Positions 54,090 to 63,441 of a DNA stretch of 64,000 bases are shown in pieces. The translations under genes and the position numbers were made by a program. How positions within the stretch are numbered: position 1 is the stretch's first letter; every line of letters starts with the position of its first letter. Below the pieces are notes generated by a model, which was not told the origin of the DNA, searched no databases, and saw only the letters and a program-made list of their open reading frames with translations. Origin of the DNA: Erigeron canadensis (taxonomy: Eukaryota > Streptophyta > Magnoliopsida > Asterales > Asteraceae); the NCBI RefSeq assembly GCF_010389155.1, contig NC_057766.1, positions 27,289,516-27,353,515 on the forward strand. The letters are read 5' to 3'.

Positions 54090-55306
54090 GGTGCTCACAT
54101 CAAATTATATCTTCGCTATTTATGCTCCTTTCCAGGTGCCTAAGTTTTCTCGCTGCTATCGCGTCCTCTATAGCGCGCAGCAAGTTTCGGCATGAGTCCG
54201 TGATCTTTATGAAAGTCACAATACTTGCTCTGATCTTTTTTCTTTGTTATTAATTTGGGTGGTGTAGGGAATGTTTATGCCATCGTTTCTGTCACAAGAA
54301 TTTGTTTTGGGGACTTTGTGAGTTTTAGTATTATCCTTTTCCCCCAAGCGGCTTTACTGTTGACTGTGTCTTGATTTCTGTCGACCCAAGCATGAGATTT
54401 TATTACAAGCTCGTTGTATGCTTCCGGTAAATTTTCCATCAGCGTTTCAACTAGCGTCGGTGCCCGAAGACCATGAATTAGTCCTGATATTCTTTGGCCT
54501 TCAGGTAACCTACTTATCTCTTGGGTTTCCGAAGTGTACCTAGCTATGAATTGCTTGATTGTTTCTTCTTTGCGTCGCTTTACGTCATGCGCCACTAGGT
54601 GTGTCTTTCTATGATTTCTTGATGTGCCAAATCGTGACACAAATTTAGCTTCGATGTCCCCAACGTCACCTGAGGTCCTTAAGTTTTCGCTCCACTCCTT
54701 TGCTTTCCCAGTTAAAGACTGGAAGAAGGCTCGACAAATCGTCCTTGGATCCCATCTCCGGGTTGCCGCAACTCTGGAAAAGCGGTTTAGGAAGTCAGTT
54801 GGGTCTCCTTCGCCATTATAGCGTATCTCTTCTATTTTCACTTCTCCTTCTTTTGTCAGGGCATCTGGTATTGTTTCCGTAGACGGACTATTTGCATCAC
54901 CTATTGCGGGTACAGGCTTGTATGAAAGAGCATTTTCTCCTCGGGGGTCTTCTTCCGAAAGGTGACATCTCCCTTGATTCGGGGGAACGGGCTCTGGTTC
55001 GTATACCTGGCCTGTTTCCCTTAGCCGTCTTATGATTGCGCATAATACGCCGTAGTTTGCCTGTACATAAGCGTCAGTAATCTGTTTATCTATTAGTGTG
55101 GACATTTTTCCTTTAGGTTCCCCCGACACCCCTGCAGGTGGTATCTTTTCCTGGGTCATCGGACCCGGAGGTCCTTCCGTGTCGTCAGAAGTGTTCCTCC
55201 TTTGGTCCGACCCCATCCTCCTGGATATCCTAGTCGGTGAGGTGATTTTATTCAAGAGGATTATTTCCGTTTCTTCTTTTGTCGACTCACTAGGGGTCGT
55301 GCTCAT
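54090..55306 (-). pseudogene. Ty3/gypsy gag of element D (capsid and remnant after it)
   Basis: 343 residues open from 55306. After a charged lead comes the gypsy capsid: EIRYNGEGDPTDFLNRFSRV, RTICRAFFQSLTGKAKEWSE, FVSRFGTSRNHRKTHLVAHD, KRRKEETIKQFIARYTSETQ, LIHGLRAPTLVETLMENLPE. Near 54275 the frame shifts and continues KYCDFHKDHG and RAIEDAIAARKLRHLERSI, the Tat-type tail in which the knuckle cysteines are incomplete. Function in an intact relative: assembling the particle and packaging RNA. The capsid part is well kept. Confidence 0.85.
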
Positions 55307-55411
55307 GCCTGTGTCCGAGGGGCCCTGGGGGAAATTGTATTGACCTGGGAACGGGGTGTCCGGCTCAGGTTTTATCCGCTTACACTCCCTTGCCTTTTTC
55401 GCGAGGTTGTC

Positions 55412-56362
55412 TTATTGTAGGCTTACCACTTTGGTTAGCCTTCCTTCTGGACAAGGCGGGGTGTCGAGCCCTTTCTCCTGACCTTGGCTTAACAGCCTTT
55501 CCTCGAACCCCTCCTTCTTAATAGTCGGGGACCGCTGAGCAAATTTACCACACACCTGGTTTTGCGGTTCTGACATGTGTCCAGCCCTGATACTGTCACG
55601 CCAATGCGACACGAGCGCCTCTACCGGCGAATCCATCGAAGTTGTTGCAGGCTTTTCCTGACTTTCCGATGCTGTTATGCCATGGGTTAGGCCCTTCGTC
55701 TTCAGACTGGATGCAATACCTTTCTTGTCAGGTAGCTCAGGCACAAGCATGTCTTGTGTTTGGGCCGCTGGCGGAGTGCTCTTTGCGCTTGTTGCGTTCT
55801 TTGTATGTAGCGTCCCTGACGAGACGTCCCGAGATTTTGGTGAGGGTAGGCTTCCCTTGTCTGGTGGTCTGTGTTTTTGGATTCGGATGTACAGGTCTGG
55901 GTAATCCTGCTTGCTCGGGCTCTGACTTCTTCACCCTGGTCTGTGGCTCTCCCCTGGACGTTTTCGCGCCTCTGGTGTTTTTCCGGCCATCAGCGTTGTG
56001 ACGGCGTGTGCATCACCCGACGTCTCAGGTATTCGTAAACTTCCGTGATGTCGTTTGTCAATCTGTTGCTTGTTTTGAGGCAAGCGCGATCTTCTTATTC
56101 CCTCCAGCCCTACCTGGTGGCGTGCTCCGCCGCGTGTCGACCGAGCTGGGGTCTGTTCAAGGGAGGGCATAAGATCGCCTTCCTGAGCACCGGTAAAGAT
56201 GACGATCACAGTGGGGAAGTCTTTATCATCGTCTTTGCTATCACCATGAGTTGTCTTCGACCCGTACTTTTCCGGTAGGGAATCTGAGTTCGACATAATG
56301 CTTTTATTTTGATCGTGGCTAGGTTCGGTTTTAAGGACAAAGTGTCCCACGGATGGCGCCAA
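55412..56362 (-). pseudogene. N-terminal gag/leader region of element D
   Basis: Two open stretches in different frames (56362-55931 and 55750-55412) of basic and Ser/Pro-rich composition, without recognised domains, lie between the primer binding site and the capsid. A start MSNSDSLPEKYG lies at about 56296. They are probably parts of a long gag N-terminus broken by indels. Confidence 0.45.
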
Positions 56363-56364
56363 TT

Positions 56365-56990
56365 TGTTTGATCAAATAATCGCACTATGGCTCAACCAGA
56401 GGTGTGAGTTGGGTTATTGGTGTTGGTCGGCGATTCCCCTACGGTCAGAGGGTCGGAGACCGCTTTACGCCTATGATCGATTGATCCTAAGCCGTTCGAG
56501 TTCGATTTAGGGTTTCTTCGGAGGTCAGATAGGTTGTGAGAGTTTATGAGTCGACTTAGGTTCAACTTAAAGATTTAGGGATTCAATGTATTATCCGTAA
56601 ATATGATGGATGTGCCGTAAGGCTTCCTCCTCTATTTATATAGAGGGTCGATTTCTTGGAGAGGAGGGTAAGAGAATTAGAGTAAATCTCTCCCTCCTTT
56701 GTGAATATCTTGTTTCCTTTCTTGAGGAGATTTGTGGTAATCTTGTTACCTAATTATGTCCGAGTATATCGGAGTTTAGATATGTTTAATAGATTAATCA
56801 TGGATAGGATCTTTTGTCTGATCTTTGTTGCGTATCTCCTCGGAGCTGGGTATTTGTTACCTTTGGAGCTCCGGGGTAATTATGTTGAGCGGAGGCCGAG
56901 CTTCGTTATGGATTTACCTGTACGGAGATGACTTTGTTCTTTACTTCAGCTTCGGGTACGGAGCTAGAACTCCGTATGGGTATATCATCA
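56365..56990 (-). repeat. Element D 5' LTR
   Basis: 626 bp, TGTTTGATC..ATCATCA on the plus strand, followed by the target duplication CCCAT. The primer binding site lies on its other side. Confidence 0.88.
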
Positions 56991-57823
56991 CCCATAACCT
57001 CAAGTTTCTCACACAATCGGCTCTTTTCACCATGAAGATAATTCCCGTACTCTTGCATAGCAGTGAAACGGTGACCGAATTCGATCTGCGGAATAGCAGA
57101 ATGATGGGCCCAAGAAGCAGGTAAACCTAGTATATACAAGACAGGCTCTGGAAGGATACGGTTGCGAAGGGGACGATCAACCAATTTACTCCAAAGAGAA
57201 ACATCGTAATCCCCATTAGGAAGAGGGTCCACGAGAGCCCCCTTAGACCGATTCCGAAACACCCTCACAAAAGTATAAGAAGACGGAATGATGGAATCAG
57301 ACACAAAGAAAAACCTAGTCTTCTAGCCCTTAAGAGAATTAGGAACTTTCAGCAAACACTTACCCAGTTGAAGACCAGGGCGTCGCTCAAAAGTATACCA
57401 TGATCCGGCATTCGCCAATTTATAAAAACAACGGAATAGGGCAACGGTAGGTTGACCACCGTAAGCCACACAAGCAATCTCAAAAAGAGTAAGTCGACAG
57501 AGAGCAAAAGGGTTTAACTAAGAAACATGAACCTTGAAATACCGGATGACATCAAGAAGATAATGCGAAAAAGGCAAATGAAGGTTGCCCATTTCAAAAG
57601 GAGCAAAGTAGAGGGGAACCATGCCACGGGGAGAACAGACGGCTGTATCAGTTGCGGAAGAACACATATAGAAAAAGGTGTCTGGAAATCTATACCTCGA
57701 TAGCAATAAACTAACATCATCTGGACTAACACTACAATACACTACAATAAAGAGGAGAAAAGAAAGCCAACATGTAGACTTGACGAAGAGATACACGAAA
57801 CAGGAAGCTAAAAACGAGAGCAA
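56991..57823 (-). pseudogene. Antisense gene of element A, N-terminal domain part
   Basis: Begins MLSFLASCFV at 57823; the core starts VSPDDVSLLLSRYRFPD. Then GMVPLYFAPFEMGNLHLPFS, HYLLDVIRYFKVHV, a TAA, LTLFEIACVAYGGQPTVALF, RCFYKLANAGSWYTF, KGxKTRFFFVSDSI (TAG in place of Trp), and a long helical end (SLWSKLVDRPLRNRILPEPV). The order of blocks is that of the putative gypsy-type transposon domain (Transposase_28 type). Element D cuts it at 56990; the rest is at 51061-50561. TATATAAAGGG (57873-57863) is a TATA box just upstream on this strand. Confidence 0.7.
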
Positions 57824-57862
57824 AATAAGTTGGCGAAAGAACTAGAAAAATGAGACTGACAA

Positions 57863-57873
57863 CCCTTTATATA
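57863..57873 (-). promoter_or_regulatory. TATA box of the antisense gene in element A
   Basis: TATATAAAGGG on the minus strand, about 45 bp before the first ATG of the antisense gene and about 150 bp inside the 3' LTR. Confidence 0.55.
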
Positions 57874-58011
57874 GGCAAGAAACGACAAGACAAGTCATAA
57901 CTGACAGCAAAAGGACAACCCGTGAAAAAAAAAAAAGAAGGTAGAGGAGAAGGGAATCTGCCCCAAATTTTCACGTAACAGCTTAGCGTTCCGCGCTATA
58001 CACGAAACGCC

Positions 58012-58023
58012 AAGCTGGGGGCT
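58012..58023 (+). promoter_or_regulatory. Polypurine tract of element A
   Basis: AAGCTGGGGGCT directly precedes the LTR start TGATAGCACACC, as in elements C and E. Confidence 0.7.
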
Positions 58024-58628
58024 TGATAGCACACCAGCTACGCCGCTCATAATAAAAGGAACGGAGCCAGAACCGTCACTACAAAAAAAAAGAGGCCTTC
58101 AGAGACTGAAAAATCAGTCGTTGTTGATTATTCAGTTACGGAAGCTTAGTCGTAGAAAGTACCATCCTATAGAAAACAGGAAAATCAGTCTCTATTTTTT
58201 GTCGTGGCCGTAGGACCTCCACACCGAACACCGGATCAGTGTTCTGCACTAAACATGTGCGTGCAGGCTCGCGGGAAAGTTGGCAAGAGGAGGCAAGGGC
58301 TGACCATACCGTACAAGTAATGTCCTAAGTACTTGACTTTACCACAGACCTTGTCCCCCTTTGTTACACTACGAGACAACACCACGATCTAAAATCCTTA
58401 TTGGATCGTACAATGGATCGAGGGCCAGACCTCAATCCACAACCCCTATAAATACCCATCCCAAATCTACATTTGGGACATGACACTATTCACATACCCA
58501 AAATTCTTGGTGGCGTGGATGACGAATCCTTCACCGTAAGGGAATCGCCAACAAGTATCCTTAACCTTTCTGTTTCGTCCTCAGCATGATTAACCCCCCA
58601 TACCTAAGCGAGAACTCTTGCTTAAACA
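58024..58628 (+). repeat. Element A 3' LTR with nested MITE
   Basis: TGATAGCACACC to CTTGCTTAAACA. It matches 29089-29524 apart from the CACTA-type insertion at 58077-58202. TATAAATA (about 58447) is its core promoter. The flank ACAGA would be its target duplication, but the left LTR is truncated, so this cannot be tested. Confidence 0.82.
58077..58202. mobile_element. CACTA-type MITE inside the element A LTR
   Basis: It starts CACTACAAAAAAAAAGAGGC and ends AGAGACTGA-inverse plus ATTTTTTGT, so the inner ends are inverted copies. CGT lies on both sides (58074-58076, 58203-58205), the 3-bp duplication of CACTA elements. The unoccupied site is visible in the other LTR at about 29098, which reads AACCGTGGCCG. 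The last four bases expected at the right end (AGTG) are missing. Confidence 0.8.
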
Positions 58629-59316
58629 ACAGACTTAGTTTATAGTCTTAATTAGGGGACATAACAAGAAGCTTAATTAAATGGTTAGGTGACTCTACGG
58701 GAATCTTGACCAATTGGACCGAAGGACTTAACAGAAAGCTTGGTCGTGATTAGTCGTTTAACAATTATAAGTAATTTGGTAGATGATCTAAGTGGCATGT
58801 GAACAGTTCCAAGTAGATGTATCGTTTTATATTATTGTCTTCTATCTAATTTTAAAGTATTTTCGTGCTTCCAAGCAATTGGACAGATTCATGCATTGCT
58901 TTAGTTATTTTAGTTTTAGTAATTAAATTGTGACAAACCCCTAACAATCTTAGAAATGCACTTAGCTGCATTCTTTGACATACTCCCTGAGAATGATCAT
59001 GGTCTTACCTATTTGCTATATTATACACGATCGGGTTCACTGGCCATGAGTCAGTGCAGTAGAGAAGTTTACTTTATAATTTATAAATTTAAAACTTGTT
59101 AAGAATTTAAGTTAACAAATCTCGATCATCTAACAGTTTAATGTGATTAAAATATTTTATCAATGGCACACGGCTACGGTTGAAGATTGCGACTTCTGAT
59201 ATCGGTGATATTTGTTAGGAATTAAAATATTTTCAAATTTGATTTTTTATTTGTATTCTATTTTTACATTAACATTTACTATAATATTGACACATTAACT
59301 TATAAGAATATATTAA
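58629..59316. other. Intergenic DNA after the retrotransposon nest
   Basis: No gene or repeat is recognised; moderately AT-rich. Confidence 0.45.
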
Positions 59317-59329
59317 AATTTTGTTTTAA

Positions 59330-59575
59330 TTAAAACCACTGGGTTAAACCTTAGTGACCAGGGGTGTTTCACTAAACCTGTTATGCGGGCCCCGGGGGAG
59401 TTTACTCCAAGATCTCGAGTTCGAGCCTTGGTAGGTTCTCCTTGACGGTATTTTCCAATAAAGGAGGTGGTATGGTGAGAAAGGCTATTTAAGATCCGCT
59501 TAGTGCGGGACCATTTCTTTGTGCTATTAACACACATCATACGCGTCTGAGGTAAAAATTCACTTGTAAAAAAAG
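59330..59575 (+). mobile_element. tRNA-type SINE
   Basis: 246 bp, flanked by the 13-bp direct repeat AATTTTGTTTTAA (59317-59329 and 59576-59588), ending TGTAAAAAAAG. GAGTTCGAGCC (59417-59427) fits a Pol III B box; the A box upstream is diverged. No coding sequence. Confidence 0.75.
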
Positions 59576-59588
59576 AATTTTGTTTTAA

Positions 59589-60853
59589 ATAATTATCTTT
59601 TATATGAGTAATTAATATTGAATTAAATTTAATTAAAGTATAAAAGTATTTAATACAAAATAAACTTGAAATGAAATTTAAATCATAAATTTAGAACACT
59701 ACTCAAATACTTTATAAGGTAACATACATATAGATATAGCTATGCTATGATAGTGAGTTTTCGATCGTTTCGGGAAATCTTTTACATGGGAATCAGGAAT
59801 TGGTAATCAATGACGACATGTGGACATAGTTACATACATATCTAGAGACCCGAGTCGTTGAATACTGTATATAGCTAAATTCTTCGATGCCTATATAATA
59901 TCTAGTCATGATTTAATTTATACAAACCAAAAATTTTGTCGTGTGAGATCCACTTGCATTGTTTTGCCACGACAAGAAATATAAATGTATTTCCAAAATC
60001 GTTTGGCCATATGTGTTGACTCCAAATTTCTTCTTAATCTCATGAGTTAAAGCTTTGGTTCCAAATTTAGTAGACCAACCTTAAACGGGTCCAAAAGGTT
60101 ATCAATTGGCTATGATGACTCCAAACTTCAACTTAAAAGAGTTAAAGCTAGTGTTCCATATTTAGTATATTAACATTAAACGGGTCTATAAGGGCATTTG
60201 TTTTTATATTTATAAATATAAATATAATCTTGTTTCATTAAATCTTGAAGTTAAAACAAACCTATAAATATGTAATGAATACCATATTAAACTACCAAAC
60301 GATCAAATATAAGAAAAACATAAATGAAGCCAATAGGGCACCTTTAACCTTTTGCGTGCAAATTTTTATATTATATCAAAATTTACCCCTGAAATTTATA
60401 CTAATTGTACACTATTTAATGCAATTCAAAAGTCTTTATTTAACCAGGTTAACATTAACAATTACTCATAATTGTTAATTTTGCTCCTTATGGGCTTATT
60501 TCATTAATTTGTTTTTTTGGTTTCATTTTTGGGTTTGTGATTGGGCTTCTAAGATGTTTCTTTATTTTAATATTACACAAATTCTACTCTTACTTCACAA
60601 AGATGCATATTTCAAAATTTAAGGCTCCATTTGTTTTTACTTCAAACGTTTTTAAAACCTCTTACCTCTTTCTTTTGGTCCTTTCTTTTCACATATATAG
60701 GTATTTGTTTCTTTACACATTAGTGTATCTCAAATGTTAAGAATGTCCTTAGTCGTGTTTGAGTTTATACATTCTCATAAATCTTTCAAATCTTATTATT
60801 TTATCTCCAACCATACAAACATTCTTACATATCATTTTACCTCCAACTAAAAA
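59589..60853. other. Intergenic DNA containing the second copy of a duplicated segment
   Basis: About 59740-60260 matches 23930-24010 plus 26340-26560 (TTTTACATGG, CTGGTAGTCAATG-like, CACTTGCATTGTT, TGTTGACTCCAAA, AAGCTAGTGTTCC, ATTAAATCTTGAAGTTAA). Within it a sub-unit is itself repeated (about 60015-60095 and 60113-60190). No coding sequence. Confidence 0.5.
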
Positions 60854-61085
60854 GTAACTCCTGATACCGTACTCCACGGGTTTTGGGTCCCAATACCGTC
60901 TTCGACGGTGTATGGGGGAGGTTGATATGTAGACAACCTTACCCCTACCAAAGGTAGAGAGAGTGCTTCTAGGTTTTACCAAAGGTAGAAAAGGATCTCC
61001 AACCTTGTTGGGTATGAGGATCGAACCCATGAACTCTGTTTTTAGAGGCAATGACTCCAACCACTAATTCAACCCAATTGGTTTT
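60854..61085 (-). mobile_element. tRNA-type SINE, Asteraceae/Au-like
   Basis: On the minus strand GGTTGAATTAGTGGTTGGAG (A-box region) and GGTTCGATCCTC (B box) are followed by GGGGTAAGGTTGTCTACATA and GTATTGGGACCCAAAACCCG, a body I associate with Au-like plant SINEs. The flanking repeat ATCATTTTACCTC(C/A)AACTAAAAA is about 23 bp (60831-60853, 61086-61108). The open frame inside is accidental. Confidence 0.82.
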
Positions 61086-61108
61086 ATCATTTTACCTCAA
61101 ACTAAAAA

Positions 61109-63169
61109 CAAAAATATATTAGGTAAGGATAAGTAAAAACATACTTTTAGGTAAGGGCATCTTTCAAAAAATCTTTAGATTTGGACAAGCTTCAACGACA
61201 AAGATATCCAATGGCAGCTAAGGACACCCAAAGGCACCCCATTAGAGATATCCTTAAGAGATTTGAAATTTGAGTAACCTCTTAGCGTATATATCAGATC
61301 TAAACCCCATCTGGAACCTTCGTATGTGTTTTTGTACTTTTATTTTAATGTTTTATGTGAAGAGAAGTACTTTTATAATATGTAGCACCGAAACGTATAC
61401 GGCAAAATGGCACGGAAACGATATGGGAACGGGGAACGGCAAAACCAAAAAATTTAGTATACGGATACGGCAATGAAAAATTTTAAAAATAAAAGAATAT
61501 ATTGATTTTATATATAGAGAGAGACTTGAGACTTATGAGATTATATATAATTATATACGTATAATTTTATAATATATGTTTGATGGTAACCGGTGATTAA
61601 AATTGCTCAAAATTGTCCATTAAATTATTCATATCTCAAGTTTATGGCCATGACTAGTTTTGTGCGTACCTCAAGTCAATATAATGACTAGTTTGAATAC
61701 AACAAATTACTACTTTTGTACGTATCTTTCTCCATTTTCCTTTTTATTAATAAATAATTGAGCTAAAACTTGAATAAGTAGGGGACAAGTACAAGACTTT
61801 AAAAGGCTAATCTGAAAAGCCAATGGTCTACTTTAGAGGAATTCCACGTCAATTAATGCTTAGTAAGTCAGTCAGTCAACTTTAGAGAACTTGTGTGACA
61901 TCCAACAACTTAACAATAAGGTCATCTTTAATGCATCATCTTTAAATAAATCATAAATTTTTATTTTTTATTTTAACGGCAAATTTATATTTATATTATT
62001 AAAGAAAAACTATTTAGTGAAATACTAAAAGGCTAAATGATACAGAAACAAAAAAATATAGAATTACACAGTAAGTCCGGCGAAATAAAAAAGAGAAATC
62101 ACAAGAAGGTTGAGCAAGTCAGACCCATTATTAGATGTGAAGTAACAGATTTCCAACCCATTCTTCCCACCAAATGTTACCATTGTTAAATAAATCATAA
62201 AATTTAGTATTACTCTTTCTACCATAGTTTGAATTAAAAAAGAAATACTAATAATAATTGTAGGCCCAGATCATAGATTGTAGATTACTATATGATCATT
62301 TTCTTTTTTTTTTTGAAAATAAAGTTATAGATAACTACTTATACCTATAGATAGCAAATATTTATTTATCTTGAGAATTTCCATCTCCTATCATCTAATT
62401 TTCAAAACAAATAAATTGATTTTCTCGGTATATATAGTTTGGAATAAAAATCAAATTAAGCGTACAAAATGTTTTAATTTTGCACTAAATCTAATGTGCC
62501 ATACTGCCATTTGATGATGCCTGTTTAAAAGGTCAGTTTGATGTTAAACAAAATTTTTTAATTTTGCACTAAATTTTTTAATACTCTTAAGAGGACTTCT
62601 ACAGTTCAACGTCATTTCATATTTAGAAGCTTTCAAAAAAAAAAAAAAATGGATTATACTTAGATGACATCTAATGATCGAGAAGGTCATAAATTCAAAT
62701 TTTATATGATTATATGACACAAAATAAGTACTTTTTTATGTTAGAATCAAAAGGTTTTCTTTCACTTATAATGAACCCCTTCTATTATGTTAAAATATGA
62801 TAAGCTATTATCGTTGGTAGCATGATGATATTCCAATGATCTACGGGGATCTGAGTTAACCCGATAAGTTATATTAAATTGAAAAGTTAACGAGATATAT
62901 CACTTGTGGCGTTGCCCCAAGAGATATTACATTTATTGTGTGCAGTAACGACTAATAAAATCAAGTAATAAGCCAAAAAGAAAGAACTAATAAAATCTAA
63001 TGTAAACAACCATGTAGCTCAAATAACGTTCGCGCTCACCGTTTGATGTTAAACAAAATATTTAACTAATCTTGATTAAAGAAATAGAATCGACCAGCCA
63101 TGTATTGTTAATTTGCGAGATAGCTCGTACTTATAGATAAAAGTTTTGAAATGACTCGACTTGGATATT
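61109..63169. other. Intergenic DNA, nothing certain
   Basis: AT-rich. A patch at about 61380-61470 repeats ACGG, as in GAAACGTATACGG, GGAACGGGGAACGG and ACGGATACGG, and may be the end of a DNA transposon. No gene is recognised. Confidence 0.4.
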
Positions 63170-63441
63170 GTTCTTCCAACTTCGCCCATAAGTTTGTTAT
63201 ATTGGATTGATGCTATTCAAACTCCCATGGCTAAGAAGATTGTTATTTAAGTAATTGCTTTTAACGGAACGTGGGTTATTTGGAAGTATCGAAATGATGA
63301 AGTTTTTTCGTCCAGAATACTGGGGAAGGAATTTATGTCTGAGTCTATTGTATCTTACTCTTATCTTTGGTATTCGAGTCAATATAATAAATGTAGTATC
63401 TCAAGGACCGAGTGGTTTCAAAACCCTCTGTTCGTCATGTA
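63170..63441 (+). pseudogene. 3' end of a LINE reverse-transcriptase ORF
   Basis: The plus-strand frame reads LDIVLPTSPISLLYWIDAIQ, a TAA, then GTWVIWKYRNDEVFSSRI, SYSYLWYSSQYNKCSI and EWFQNPLFVM before the stop. The W-x-IWK-x-RND-x-VF and WYSSQ..W..NPL pattern is the conserved C-terminus (zf-RVT region onward) of plant L1-type LINE ORF2. The upstream polymerase is absent, so it is a 5'-truncated relic. Confidence 0.6.

Larger units (their letters stand above)
51062..56990 (-). mobile_element. Element D: Tat-like retrotransposon with gag but no pol
   Basis: 5,929 bp with the target duplication CCCAT on both sides (51057-51061, 56991-56995). The 5' LTR is at 56365-56990 and the 3' LTR at 51062-51686. 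The primer binding site TTGGCGCCATCCGTGGGA (minus, about 56345-56362) and the polypurine tract after 51686 fix the orientation. Inside are a broken gag (56362 to about 54090) and an antisense gene (51953-53317), with nothing of protease or pol between them. This matches the TR-GAG type of non-autonomous element. It splits the antisense gene of element A. Confidence 0.88.

Noticed and set aside
54624..56278. Plus-strand open frames through element D's gag region
   Set aside because: They are antisense shadows of the gag frames. The true antisense gene of D lies at 51953-53317 and has splice sites and homologues.
59417..59427. Possible tRNA genes (B boxes at 59417, 61035 and 22165)
   Set aside because: None folds into a tRNA cloverleaf; all sit in SINE bodies with A-rich tails or target duplications.
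60749..61060. 103-codon minus-strand ORF
   Set aside because: It lies wholly within the SINE at 60854-61085 and its flank, so it is accidental.
61376..61470. ACGG-rich patch as a transposon end
   Set aside because: Repeated motifs are present, but no inverted partner or duplication could be found.
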